Of a DNA stretch of 64,000 nucleotides, positions 45,252 through 53,655 are shown piece after piece. This DNA comes from UBA8828 sp046315175 (lineage in GTDB: Bacteria; Verrucomicrobiota; Verrucomicrobiia; Opitutales; UBA953): positions 1 through 64,000 of the forward strand of contig JBKDBK010000002.1 of assembly GCA_046315175.1 (NCBI GenBank). The letters run 5' to 3'. How positions within the stretch are numbered: the stretch's first letter is position 1; every line of letters begins with the position of its first letter. The position numbers and the translations under genes are program-made. The notes under the pieces were generated by a model. It worked only from the letters and a program-made list of their open reading frames with translations. It was not told the DNA's origin and did no database searches.

Positions 45252-47696
45252 ATGTCCACCGCCCTTTCCCAGCTCAACGCCGCCGGCCGCAAGTTCCCGC
45301 TTGAGCACACCCGGAACATCGGCATCGCCGCCCACATCGACGCGGGCAAGACCACCACGACCGAGCGCATCCTCTTCTACACCGGCGTCGTCCACAAGAT
45401 GGGCGAGGTCCACGACGGCACCGCCACCACCGACTGGATGGAGCAGGAGCGCGAGCGCGGCATCACCATCACCGCCGCCGCCATCTCCGCCGGCTGGAAG
45501 ACGAAGGAGGGCCACTTCGCCAACATCGACCACCGGATCAACATCATCGACACCCCTGGCCACGTCGACTTCACCGCCGAGGTGGAGCGCTCGCTCCGCG
45601 TGCTCGACGGCGCGGTCGCCGTCTTCTGCGCCGTCGCCGGCGTCCAGCCCCAGTCCGAGACCGTCTGGCGCCAGATGAACAAGTACGGCGTCCCCCGCGT
45701 CGCCTTCGTCAACAAGATGGACCGCACCGGCGCCGACTTCTTCGGCGCGGTCGACGACATCCGCGAGAAGCTCAAGGGCAACGCCCACCCCCTCTTCATT
45801 CCCATCGGCCAGGGCGAGGAGTTCAAGGGCATGATCGACCTGATCAAGAACGTCGCCTACGTCTACGACGAGACCGACCCCAAGGGGATGAAGTTCAACA
45901 CGGTCGACATCCCCGAGGGGCAGAAGGCCGAGGCCAAGCAGTGGCGCACCAAGCTCATCGAGGCCCTCGCCGACTTCGACGACACGCTCGCCGCCAAGTA
46001 CCTCGACGGCCAGGACGTGACCATCGACGAGATGCGCACCGGCATCCGCAAGGCCACCCTCTCCCTCAAGTTCATCGGCGTCATTCCCGGCTCCGCCTTC
46101 AAGAACAAGGGCGTGCAGATGCTCCTCGACTGCGTCGTCGACTTCCTGCCCTCGCCCGTCGACATGCGCCCGCAGCGCGCCTTCGTCGACGACGGCGACA
46201 AGGAGATCGCCATCGGCCCCGACGACAAGGCCAAGGTCACCGGCCTCTGCTTCAAGCTCTGGTCCGACCCCCACGTCGGGCAGCTCGTCTTCTACCGCGT
46301 CTACCGCGGCCAGCTGAAGAAGGGCGAGGCCCTCTACAACCCTCGCACCCGCAAGAACGAGCGCATCTCGCGCATCGTCCTGCTGCGCGCCATGGACCGC
46401 GAGGAGATCGACGTCGCCTACTCGGGCGACATCTGCGCCATCATCGGGCCGAAGGACATCGCCACCGGCGACACCCTCACCGCCGAGGACGACCTCATCC
46501 TCGAGAAGACCACCTTCGCCGACCCCGTCATCTCGATGTCCATCGAGCCCAACTCGAAGGGCGACTCCGAGCGTCTCTCCATCGGCCTCCAGCGCCTCGC
46601 CCAGGAGGACCCCACCTTCCGCGTCACCTCCAACCCCGAGACCGGCCAGACCCTCATCTCCGGCATGGGCGAGCTCCACCTCGAGATCATCGTCGACCGC
46701 CTGAAGCGCGAGTTCAAGGTCGAGGCCAAGTCGGGCAAGCCCCAGATCTCGTACCGCGAGACCATCAACCTCCCCGCCGAGGGCGTGGGCAAGTTCATCC
46801 GCCAGTCCGGCGGCCGCGGCCAGTACGGCCACGTCGAGATCAAGCTCGAGCCCAACCCCGTCGCCGGCCGCGAGGAGGGCGCCAAGGGCGAGGAGGTCAT
46901 CAACGAGATCGTCGGCGGCGTCATCCCGAAGGAGTTCATCAAGCCCGCCACCGAGGGCATCCTCGAGGCCTCCCACACCGGCACCATCGCCGGCTACCCG
47001 GTGATCAACTTCCGCGCCCGCATCGTCTTCGGCTCCTTCCACGAGGTCGACTCCAACGAGCTCGCCTTCAAGATGGCCGGCATCTTCGCCTTCAAGGAGG
47101 CGATGAAGGAGGCCAAGCCCATCCTGCTCGAGCCGATCATGAAGGTCGAGGTCGTCACCCCCGAGGAGTACCAGGGCGACATCATGGGCGACCTCAACCG
47201 CCGCCGCGGCCAGATCCAGGGCATGGAGACCAAGAACAACCTCTGCACCATCGACGCGCGCGTCCCGCTCGCCGAGATGTTCGGCTACGCGACCGACGTG
47301 CGCTCCCTCTCCAAGGGCCGCGCCTCCTACACGATGGAGCCCGCCAACTACGAGCAGGTGCCCGCCCAGGTGCTCAAGCACGTGGTCGAGACCTCCACCC
47401 GCGCCCCCGCCCGCACCGAATCCCACCCCACCCGATGGCCCGCCACAAGATCCGCATCAAGCTCCAAGGCTTCGACTACCGCCTCGTCGACCACTCCGCC
47501 ACGGAGATCGTCGACACCGCGAAGCGCACCGGCGCCACCGTCGCCGGCCCCGTGCCCCTGCCGACCACCCACGAGGTCTGGACCGTCAACCGCTCGCCCC
47601 ACGTCGACAAGAAGTCGATGGACCAGTTCGAGCTGCGCACCCACAAGCGCCTCATCGAGATCCACGAGCCCAACGCCCAGACCGTCGACGAGCTGA
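45252..47696 (+). CDS. fusA: Elongation factor G, reading frame extended into rpsJ
   Basis: EF-G catalyses translocation on the ribosome using GTP. G motifs are AHIDAGKTT (residues 28-36), RGITITAAA, DTPGHVDF and NKMDR, and domains II-V follow to YEQVPAQVLKHVVE. A normal end would be near residue 722. In this sequence codon 723 is GAA (47418-47420), where TAA would differ by one base, and the frame stays open for 92 more residues (Ser/Thr/Pro/Arg-rich, composition of an out-of-frame read) to a TGA at 47694-47696 inside rpsJ. There is no stop in any plus frame between the fusA core and rpsJ. I give the frame as it stands (814 residues); 45252-47420 is the likely functional gene. Confidence 0.85.
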   Translation: MSTALSQLNAAGRKFPLEHTRNIGIAAHIDAGKTTTTERILFYTGVVHKMGEVHDGTATTDWMEQERERGITITAAAISAGWKTKEGHFANIDHRINIIDTPGHVDFTAEVERSLRVLDGAVAVFCAVAGVQPQSETVWRQMNKYGVPRVAFVNKMDRTGADFFGAVDDIREKLKGNAHPLFIPIGQGEEFKGMIDLIKNVAYVYDETDPKGMKFNTVDIPEGQKAEAKQWRTKLIEALADFDDTLAAKYLDGQDVTIDEMRTGIRKATLSLKFIGVIPGSAFKNKGVQMLLDCVVDFLPSPVDMRPQRAFVDDGDKEIAIGPDDKAKVTGLCFKLWSDPHVGQLVFYRVYRGQLKKGEALYNPRTRKNERISRIVLLRAMDREEIDVAYSGDICAIIGPKDIATGDTLTAEDDLILEKTTFADPVISMSIEPNSKGDSERLSIGLQRLAQEDPTFRVTSNPETGQTLISGMGELHLEIIVDRLKREFKVEAKSGKPQISYRETINLPAEGVGKFIRQSGGRGQYGHVEIKLEPNPVAGREEGAKGEEVINEIVGGVIPKEFIKPATEGILEASHTGTIAGYPVINFRARIVFGSFHEVDSNELAFKMAGIFAFKEAMKEAKPILLEPIMKVEVVTPEEYQGDIMGDLNRRRGQIQGMETKNNLCTIDARVPLAEMFGYATDVRSLSKGRASYTMEPANYEQVPAQVLKHVVETSTRAPARTESHPTRWPATRSASSSKASTTASSTTPPRRSSTPRSAPAPPSPAPCPCRPPTRSGPSTARPTSTRSRWTSSSCAPTSASSRSTSPTPRPSTS

Positions 47697-47743
47697 AGAA
47701 GCTCAACCTGCCCACCGGCGTCCAGGTCAACATCACCGCCTAA
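47435..47743 (+). CDS. rpsJ: 30S ribosomal protein uS10
   Basis: A 102-residue head protein, also the NusG/NusB partner in antitermination. It starts MARHKIRIKLQGFDYRLVD and has GPVPLPTTHEVWTVNRSPHV and KSMDQFELRTHKRLIEI. The usual tuf gene is missing between fusA and rpsJ. Most of this gene (47435-47696) is overlapped by the extended fusA frame. A 130-base C-rich gap to rplC follows (47744-47873), in which I see no clear structure. Confidence 0.96.
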   Translation: MARHKIRIKLQGFDYRLVDHSATEIVDTAKRTGATVAGPVPLPTTHEVWTVNRSPHVDKKSMDQFELRTHKRLIEIHEPNAQTVDELKKLNLPTGVQVNITA

Positions 47744-47873
47744 CCCCAACCCTCAACCGCAACCCCCAACGCAGGTCCCCCTGCCCGCGCCAAGCCCAAG
47801 GTTCCGCAAGGACATCCGAAGCCTAACGCAGGCCCCGACCAACGGCGCCCCCGCCACCTGCCTCTTAGCGATC

Positions 47874-48506
47874 ATGAAACTCCACCTCATCGGCAAGAAA
47901 ATCGGCATGACCCAGGTCTACGACGGCGAGAACAACCTCGTCCCCGTGACCGTGGTGCAGGCCGGCCCCTGTCCCGTCACCCAGGTCAAGACCGCGGCCA
48001 AGGACGGCTACCACGCCGTCCAGATCGGCTTCGGCGTCCAGAAGGAGCACCGCCTCTCCCAGCCCGAGCTCGGCCACCTCCGCAAGGCCGGCGCCGGCGC
48101 CCTCTCCCACCTCTCCGAGATCCGCCTCGACGGCGAGTCCGCCCACAAGGTCGGCGACGTCCTCACCGTCGAGACCTTCGCCCCCGGCCAGATGGTCGAC
48201 GTCATCGGCACCGTCAAGGGCCGCGGCTTCCAGGGCGTGATGAAGCGCCACAACATGGCCGGCCAGCCCGACACCCACGGCCACATGATGCACCGCCGAG
48301 TCGGGTCCATCGGCATGCGCCAGACCCCCGGCCACGTCTTCAAGGGCAAGCGCATGCCCGGCCACATGGGCAACGTCCGCCGCACCTCCCAGAACCTGCG
48401 CGTCGTCCAGGTCCTCGCGGAGAAGAACCTCATCCTCATCAAGGGCAGCCTCCCCGGCGCCAACGGCGAGATCGTCCTCGTCCGCCAGGCCAAGAAGGCG
48501 AAGTGA
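47874..48506 (+). CDS. rplC: 50S ribosomal protein uL3
   Basis: A 210-residue early-assembly protein reaching the peptidyl-transferase centre. It opens LIGKKIGMTQVYDGENNLVP and has GTVKGRGFQGVMKRHNMAGQ and RMPGHMGN. Second gene of the S10 part. The next gene starts 26 bases on. Confidence 0.96.
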   Translation: MKLHLIGKKIGMTQVYDGENNLVPVTVVQAGPCPVTQVKTAAKDGYHAVQIGFGVQKEHRLSQPELGHLRKAGAGALSHLSEIRLDGESAHKVGDVLTVETFAPGQMVDVIGTVKGRGFQGVMKRHNMAGQPDTHGHMMHRRVGSIGMRQTPGHVFKGKRMPGHMGNVRRTSQNLRVVQVLAEKNLILIKGSLPGANGEIVLVRQAKKAK

Positions 48507-48532
48507 ACCCGAACCCGCACGAACGCACGCAC

Positions 48533-49159
48533 ATGAAGCTCAAGTTCCACAAGGCCGATGGCTCCCCTGCCGGGGAGCGCGACTTCGCCATTCCCGCCTT
48601 CGAGGGCGACAGCGCCGTCGCCCTGCTCAAGCAGGCCGTCATCGGCTACCAGGCCAACCGCCGCCAGGGCAACGCCAAGGCCAAGAACTACGGCGAGGTC
48701 GCCGGTTCGGGCAAGAAGATGCTCCCCCAGAAGGGCTCCGGCGGCTCCCGCCACGGGGACAAGCGCGCCCCCCAGCTGTACAAGGGCGGCGTCGTCTTCG
48801 GCCCCCGTCCCCGCGACTGGTCCAAGGCCATCCCCGCCACCCAGCGCCGCAAGGCCCTCGGCCGCGCCCTCTTCGACCTCGCGACCGCCGGCGGCCTGTC
48901 CGTCATCGAGCGCTTCGAGGTCGCCAAGCCCAAGACCAAGGCCTTCGTCAGCGTCCTCGACAAGGTGAGCCCCGGCGAGCGCCGCGTCCTCCTCGTCGAC
49001 GCCGCCTGGGCCGAGCCCGTCCGCCGCGCCAGCCGCAACGTCGCCCGCGCCGCCTTCGCCAACTCGACCAACCTCAACGCCCTCGACCTGGTGCGCCACG
49101 GCAACGTGGTCATCTCCGAGAAGGCGCTCGAGCTGGTCCTCGCCCGCGCCGCCAACTGA
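48533..49159 (+). CDS. rplD: 50S ribosomal protein uL4
   Basis: A 208-residue protein lining the exit tunnel. The tunnel loop is recognisable: GSGKKMLPQKGSGGSRHGD and GGVVFGPRPRDW. In E. coli L4 also represses the S10 operon by binding its leader; no matching leader was found here. I start at the ATG at 48533; a GTG at 48503 overlapping the rplC stop would add ten residues. Confidence 0.95.
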   Translation: MKLKFHKADGSPAGERDFAIPAFEGDSAVALLKQAVIGYQANRRQGNAKAKNYGEVAGSGKKMLPQKGSGGSRHGDKRAPQLYKGGVVFGPRPRDWSKAIPATQRRKALGRALFDLATAGGLSVIERFEVAKPKTKAFVSVLDKVSPGERRVLLVDAAWAEPVRRASRNVARAAFANSTNLNALDLVRHGNVVISEKALELVLARAAN

Positions 49160-49166
49160 TTCCGCC

Positions 49167-49454
49167 ATGAAACCCGCTTCCCAGGTCATCGCCCGCCCCG
49201 TGCTCACGGAGAAGGCCACCGGCCTCGCCACCGAGGGCCGCTATGTCTTCGACCTCGTCCCCGGCGCCGACCGCCGCCAGGTCAAGGCCGCCGTCGAGGC
49301 CGCCTTCAAGGTCACCGTGACCAAGGTCAACATCCTCGTCCGCAAGGGCAAGGTCCGCCGCTCCCGCCTCTCCGGCGGCAGCGTCTACCGCGAGACCGAC
49401 ACCCGCCGCGCCATCGTCACCCTGAAGAAGGGCGACACCATCTCCTTCGCCTGA
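49167..49454 (+). CDS. rplW: 50S ribosomal protein uL23
   Basis: A 95-residue protein at the tunnel exit, docking site for trigger factor and SRP. Conserved parts are VIARPVLTEKATGL, YVFDLVPGADRRQVKAAVE and VTKVNILVRKGKVRR. It lies seven bases after rplD. Confidence 0.95.
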   Translation: MKPASQVIARPVLTEKATGLATEGRYVFDLVPGADRRQVKAAVEAAFKVTVTKVNILVRKGKVRRSRLSGGSVYRETDTRRAIVTLKKGDTISFA

Positions 49455-49467
49455 CACCGGCACCGCC

Positions 49468-50328
49468 ATGGCCCTGATCAACCACCGCCCCATCACCCCC
49501 GGCACCCGCTTCCTCGTCCGGAACCGGACCGAGGGCCTGCACAACGGCAGCCCCGTCAAGGAGCTCGTCGAGAGCGTGCACCGCGCCAAGGGCCGCAACT
49601 GCTACGGCCGCATCACCTCGCGCCGCCGCGGCGGAGGCCACAAGCGCCTCTTCCGCAAGGTCGACTTCCGCCGCGCCCGCCTCGACGCGCCCGCCAAGGT
49701 CGTCCGCCTGGAGTACGATCCCAACCGCACCGCCCACCTCGCCCTCCTCGCCTACGCCGACGGCGAGCAGACCTACATCCTCGCGCCCGACGGCCTCAAG
49801 GTCGGCGACACCGTGCTCAGCACCAACACCCCCCAGGAGACCCTCGTCCCCGGCCTGTCGCTGCCCCTTCGCCTCATCGCCCCCGCCACCTTCATCCACG
49901 CCATCGAGATGCAGCCCGGCAAGGGCGCCCAGCTCGCCCGCGGCGCCGGCGCCTACGCCCAGCTCCTCGGTCTTGAGGGCGACCGCGCCATCCTGCGCAT
50001 GCCTTCCGGCGAGCAGCGCTACCTCAACGCCGACTGCCGCGCCACCGTCGGCCTGGTCGGCAACGTCGACCACCACAACAACTCGCTCGGCAAGGCCGGC
50101 CGCAACCGCTGGAAGGGTCGCCGTCCCCGCGTCCGCGGCATGGTGATGAACCCCGTCGACCACCCCAACGGCGGCGGCCAGGGCAAGTCCAAGGGCGGCG
50201 GCGGTCGCCAGCACCCGCGCTCGCCGTGGGGCCAGCTCGCCAAGCACTTCCCGACCCGGACCAAGTCGAAGACCACCAACTCGCAGATCATCGTCCGCCG
50301 CAACGGCCGGAAGGTGAAGTCCGCCTGA
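49468..50328 (+). CDS. rplB: 50S ribosomal protein uL2
   Basis: A 286-residue protein essential for subunit joining and peptidyl transfer. Conserved are GRNCYGRITSRRRGGGHKRL, LEYDPNRTAHLALL and the C-terminal GMVMNPVDHPNGGGQGKSKG with the functional His. Length is normal or slightly long. It lies 13 bases after rplW. Confidence 0.97.
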   Translation: MALINHRPITPGTRFLVRNRTEGLHNGSPVKELVESVHRAKGRNCYGRITSRRRGGGHKRLFRKVDFRRARLDAPAKVVRLEYDPNRTAHLALLAYADGEQTYILAPDGLKVGDTVLSTNTPQETLVPGLSLPLRLIAPATFIHAIEMQPGKGAQLARGAGAYAQLLGLEGDRAILRMPSGEQRYLNADCRATVGLVGNVDHHNNSLGKAGRNRWKGRRPRVRGMVMNPVDHPNGGGQGKSKGGGGRQHPRSPWGQLAKHFPTRTKSKTTNSQIIVRRNGRKVKSA

Positions 50329-50349
50329 CCTTAGAACCGCACCCGCACC

Positions 50350-50625
50350 ATGGCACGCTCCCGCAAGAAAGGCTTCTTCGTCGACCCTCCCCTGATGGAG
50401 AAGGTCGAGGCCGCGCAGAAGGCCGGCAACCGCAAGCCGATCAAGACCTGGTCCCGCCGCTCCACCGTCACCCCGGTGTTCGTCGGCGTGAACCTCGAGG
50501 TCCACAACGGCAAGACCTTCGTCCCCGTCTACGTCACGGAGAACATGGTCGGGCACAAGCTCGGCGAGTTCGCCCCGACCCGCACCTTCAAGCAGCACAC
50601 CCAGCCTTCCAAGAAGGTCGAGTGA
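50350..50625 (+). CDS. rpsS: 30S ribosomal protein uS19
   Basis: A 91-residue head protein contacting the A-site finger. MARSRKKGFFVDPPLMEKVE, TWSRRSTVTPVFVG and VGHKLGEFAPTRTFKQH are canonical. In nearly all bacteria rplV follows directly; here an exported-protein gene intervenes. Confidence 0.96.
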   Translation: MARSRKKGFFVDPPLMEKVEAAQKAGNRKPIKTWSRRSTVTPVFVGVNLEVHNGKTFVPVYVTENMVGHKLGEFAPTRTFKQHTQPSKKVE

Positions 50626-50632
50626 TCCCCCG

Positions 50633-50965
50633 ATGAACCGCCTCGCCGCCAGCCTCTGTCTCCTCCTCGCCCCTCTCGGCGCGGCGGAGCCTGCGCTCGG
50701 CTCGGCGGTCGCCACCGGCGCGGTCGCCGTCGCCGCGGTCCTGCCCGGCGAGTCGGCCGACCTGGTCATCCTCGACGGCGGCCACGCCCAGGGGCTCCGG
50801 CCCGGCATGGTCTGCGGCGTCACCCGCGCCGGCCGCGCCGTCGCCCGTCTCGTCGTCGCCGAATCCCGCGAGACCCGCGCCGTCGCCCTCGTCCTCGACC
50901 TCGTCCCTGGCGAGGCGCTCCGCCCCGGCGACCGCGCCGAGGCGCGCGCCAACTCCCGAATCTAA
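50633..50965 (+). CDS. Small exported protein inserted between rpsS and rplV
   Basis: A 110-residue protein with a signal peptide (MNRLAASLCLLLAPLGAAEP, cleavage near residues 17-18). The mature part reads like a small beta domain: GESADLVILDGGHAQGLRPG, then VCGVTRAGRAVARLVVAES, ETRAVALVLDLVPGEAL and RPGDRAEARA. The G-L-R-P-G and VARLVV-AVAL pattern resembles the C-terminal domain of FlgT-like and other secreted proteins, but this match is weak. Spacing (seven bases after rpsS, nine before rplV) and codon use fit the operon, so it is expressed with ribosomal proteins. I do not know its role. Confidence 0.75.
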   Translation: MNRLAASLCLLLAPLGAAEPALGSAVATGAVAVAAVLPGESADLVILDGGHAQGLRPGMVCGVTRAGRAVARLVVAESRETRAVALVLDLVPGEALRPGDRAEARANSRI

Positions 50966-50974
50966 CCCACCCTC

Positions 50975-51307
50975 ATGAACGTCCAAGCCACCACCCGCTA
51001 CGCCCGGATGTCTCCCGGCAAGGTCCGGGATGTCGCCCGCCAGATCCAGGGCATGCCCGCCGAGGAGGCGCTGCAGCTCCTGCGCTTCATCCCGCGCAAG
51101 TCCGCCCGCATCATCTCCAAGACCCTCGCCAGCGCCATCGCCAACGCCGAGAACAACCACAACCTGAGCTCGGCCGGCCTCGTCGTGGTCTCGGCCACCG
51201 TCAACCAGGGCCCCGCCATCAAGCGCTTCCGCCCCGCCGCCCGCGGCTCCGCCCACCCCATCCTCCGCTCGATGAGCCACGTCAAGGTGGTCCTCGCCGC
51301 CAAGTAA
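50975..51307 (+). CDS. rplV: 50S ribosomal protein uL22
   Basis: A 110-residue protein whose beta hairpin lines the exit tunnel. It has ARMSPGKVRDVARQIQGMP, SASAIANAENNH-like SAIANAENNHNL, and the hairpin KRFRPAARGSAHPILRSMSH. Sequence and length are normal despite the unusual upstream neighbour. Confidence 0.95.
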   Translation: MNVQATTRYARMSPGKVRDVARQIQGMPAEEALQLLRFIPRKSARIISKTLASAIANAENNHNLSSAGLVVVSATVNQGPAIKRFRPAARGSAHPILRSMSHVKVVLAAK

Positions 51308-51323
51308 CCCCCTTCGCACTCTC

Positions 51324-51962
51324 ATGGGACAGAAAGTCAATCCGACCGGCTTCCGCCTCGCGGTCCGCCGCAACTGGGAATCCCGCTGGTTCGCCGACAA
51401 GCGCACCTTCCCGGGCCTCCTCCGCGAGGACTACCGCATCCGCGAGTTCCTCAAGGACCGCCTCCGCCAGGCCGCCGTGCCCCGCATCTTCATCGAGCGC
51501 GCCGGCTCCAAGGTCCGCGTCCGCATCTGGACCGCCCGCCCCGGCATGGTCATCGGCCGCAAGGGCGACGACCTGAAGAACCTCCGCGTCGAGATCGCCC
51601 AGGTCGCCGGCCGCAAGGAGGGCGACATCGCCCTCGAGGTCAACGAGGTGCGCCGTCCCGACCTCGTCGCCCAGCTCGTGGCCGAGAACATCGCCCTCCA
51701 GCTTGAGCGCCGCATCTCCTTCCGCCGCGCCATGAAGAAGGCCGTCCAGACCACCATGTCGATGGGCGCCGACGGCATCCGCCTCCGCCTCGGCGGCCGC
51801 CTCGGCGGCGCCGAGATCGCCCGCGTCGAGTCCGCCCGCGTCGGCCGCGTCCCCCTCCACACCCTCCGCGAGAACATCGACTACGGTTTCGCCGAGGCCC
51901 GCACCCTCTACGGCAAGCTCGGCATCAAGTGCTGGATCTGCACCAAGGAGTCCGAGTTCTGA
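51324..51962 (+). CDS. rpsC: 30S ribosomal protein uS3
   Basis: A 212-residue head protein of the mRNA entry site. MGQKVNPTGFRL opens the family; the KH domain has MVIGRKGDDLKNLRVEI; AMKKAVQTTMSMGADGIRL and GRLGGAEIARVE follow. Length is slightly below the E. coli protein because the C-terminal tail is short. Confidence 0.96.
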   Translation: MGQKVNPTGFRLAVRRNWESRWFADKRTFPGLLREDYRIREFLKDRLRQAAVPRIFIERAGSKVRVRIWTARPGMVIGRKGDDLKNLRVEIAQVAGRKEGDIALEVNEVRRPDLVAQLVAENIALQLERRISFRRAMKKAVQTTMSMGADGIRLRLGGRLGGAEIARVESARVGRVPLHTLRENIDYGFAEARTLYGKLGIKCWICTKESEF

Positions 51963-51986
51963 TCCCCGCCCCACCTCGCAGCCCCC

Positions 51987-52415
51987 ATGGCCAATCTCCA
52001 ACCCTCCCGCACCGCCTGGCGCAAAGCCAAGAAGGGCCGCATCCGCGGCAACGCCACCGCGTGCAACACCCTCGCCTTCGGCGACTTCGGCATCCAGTCC
52101 CTTGACCGGGCCCGCATCCGCGCCAACCAGATCGAGGCCGCCCGCATCGCCATCTCCCGCGCCCTCAAGCGCAAGGGCAAGATGTGGATGCGCATCTTCC
52201 CCCACACCCCCGTCACCCGCAAGCCCGCCGAGGTTCGCATGGGTTCCGGCAAGGGCGGGGTGGAGTACTACGTCGCCGTCGTCAAGCCCGGCACCATGCT
52301 CTTCGAGGTCGGCGGCGTCCCCGTCGCCGCGGCCCGCGAGGCCATGCGCCTGGCCGACACCAAGCTCCAGGTCCGCTGCCGCTTCGTGGCCCGCGAGGAG
52401 CTCGAAAAGTATTGA
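51987..52415 (+). CDS. rplP: 50S ribosomal protein uL16
   Basis: A 142-residue protein near the A-site tRNA elbow. FGDFGIQSLDRARIRANQIE, MWMRIFPHTPVTRKP and VRMGSGKGGVEYYVAVVKPG are canonical. 24 bases separate it from rpsC. Confidence 0.95.
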   Translation: MANLQPSRTAWRKAKKGRIRGNATACNTLAFGDFGIQSLDRARIRANQIEAARIAISRALKRKGKMWMRIFPHTPVTRKPAEVRMGSGKGGVEYYVAVVKPGTMLFEVGGVPVAAAREAMRLADTKLQVRCRFVAREELEKY

Positions 52416-52453
52416 TAACGACCCCCTTCGAGACCCTTATCCAACCCTTTTCC

Positions 52454-52669
52454 ATGCCGAAGTTCACCCCTGGCAAGACCTCCCCCGCGGCCGCCCTGCG
52501 CCCGCTCGCCCCGGCCGAGCTCGAGAAGCGCGTCCGCGAGGCCGGCGACGAGCTGCTCCAGCTCCGCCTGCGCAAGGCCACCGGCGGGATCGAGAACCCG
52601 GCCCGCCTCCGCGCCCTCCGCCGCGAGGTCGCCCGCTGCCGCACCCTCCTCCGCCAGAGGCAGGCCTGA
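52454..52669 (+). CDS. rpmC: 50S ribosomal protein uL29
   Basis: A 71-residue helical protein at the tunnel exit. LRPLAPAELEKRVREAGDEL and LRLRKATGGIENPARLRALR fit the family. The ATG at 52454 gives normal size; the frame is open well upstream. It has an eight-residue N-terminal addition relative to short homologues. Confidence 0.9.
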   Translation: MPKFTPGKTSPAAALRPLAPAELEKRVREAGDELLQLRLRKATGGIENPARLRALRREVARCRTLLRQRQA

Positions 52670-52680
52670 GAACCCTTCCG

Positions 52681-52965
52681 ATGTCCGAAGCCAACCGCAC
52701 CCACCGCAAGACGCTCACCGGCGTCGTCGTCTCCCGCTCGGGCGACAAGACCATCAAGGTCGCGTACCTCTACAAGACCCCCCACCCGCTCTACGGCAAG
52801 GAGGTCAAGCGCCGCACCATGCTGCACGCCCACGACGAGGCCAACGCCTGCAAGCCCGGCGACTCCGTGGAGATCACCCAGACCCGCCCCCTCTCCAAGC
52901 TGAAGCGCTGGCGCGTCATCCGCGTCGTCGAGTCCGCCAAGGTCGCCCTCGGCCAGGCCGAGTGA
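52681..52965 (+). CDS. rpsQ: 30S ribosomal protein uS17
   Basis: A 94-residue OB-fold protein binding the 16S 5' domain. HRKTLTGVVVSRSGDKTIKV, and PLSKLKRWRVIRVVESA near the end, are canonical. It follows rpmC by 11 bases. Confidence 0.94.
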   Translation: MSEANRTHRKTLTGVVVSRSGDKTIKVAYLYKTPHPLYGKEVKRRTMLHAHDEANACKPGDSVEITQTRPLSKLKRWRVIRVVESAKVALGQAE

Positions 52966-52997
52966 CCCCCGCCACCCCCTGACCGGCACCCACCGCC

Positions 52998-53363
52998 ATG
53001 ATCCAGCTCCTCACCCGCCTCGACGTCGCCGACAACACCGGCGCCAAGACCGTGGCCATGATCCGCCGCATCGGCCAGCTGACCGACACCGCCGGCATCG
53101 GCGACGTCATCGTCTGCTCCATCAAGGACTCGACTCCCGACGCCACCGCCAAGAAGGGCACCGTCTCCCGCGCCGTCATCGTCCGGACCAAGGCCCCCAT
53201 CCGCCGCGCGGACGGGAGCTACCTCCGCTTCGACAGCAACGCGGTCGTCCTCCTCGACGCCAACGGCAATCCCCGCGGCACCCGCATCTTCGGGCCCGTC
53301 GCCCGCGAGCTCCGCGGCAAGAACTTCATGAAGATCATCTCCCTCGCCCCCGAGGTTCTCTGA
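52998..53363 (+). CDS. rplN: 50S ribosomal protein uL14
   Basis: A 121-residue protein at the subunit interface. MIQLLTRLDVADNTGAKTV, GDVIVCSIKDSTPDATAKKG and NAVVLLDANGNPRGTRIFGP are canonical. First gene of the spc part, 32 bases after rpsQ. Confidence 0.97.
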   Translation: MIQLLTRLDVADNTGAKTVAMIRRIGQLTDTAGIGDVIVCSIKDSTPDATAKKGTVSRAVIVRTKAPIRRADGSYLRFDSNAVVLLDANGNPRGTRIFGPVARELRGKNFMKIISLAPEVL

Positions 53364-53368
53364 ACGCC

Positions 53369-53638
53369 ATGCCCAAGACCGACATCAAGATCAGCGACGA
53401 CGTCGTCGTCATCTCCGGCGCCCACAAGGGCAAGCGCGCCAAGGTCGTCGCCTACGACCGCGGCGCCGAGCGCGTCACGCTCGAGGGCGTCAACCTCGTC
53501 AAGCGCCACCTCAAGCGCGCCGAGGACGGCTCCGGCGGCATCACCGAGAAGGCCGCCCCCCTGGCCCGCTCCAACGTCATGCTCGCCTCCCTCTGGGACG
53601 CCCGCCGCGCCAAGCGCCCGGCCGCCAAGACCCGCTGA
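53369..53638 (+). CDS. rplX: 50S ribosomal protein uL24
   Basis: An 89-residue KOW-domain assembly initiator. VVVISGAHKGKRAKVVAYDR and VEGVNLVKRHLKR-like LEGVNLVKRHLKRAEDGSGG are clear. It is shorter than the E. coli protein, with a basic Ala-rich tail, and lies five bases after rplN. Confidence 0.93.
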   Translation: MPKTDIKISDDVVVISGAHKGKRAKVVAYDRGAERVTLEGVNLVKRHLKRAEDGSGGITEKAAPLARSNVMLASLWDARRAKRPAAKTR

Positions 53639-53655
53639 CCCCCACCCTCACCCCC

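Noticed and set aside
47744..47873. uL4-responsive S10 leader before rplC
   Set aside because: The gap is C-rich and I could not find a convincing set of stems.
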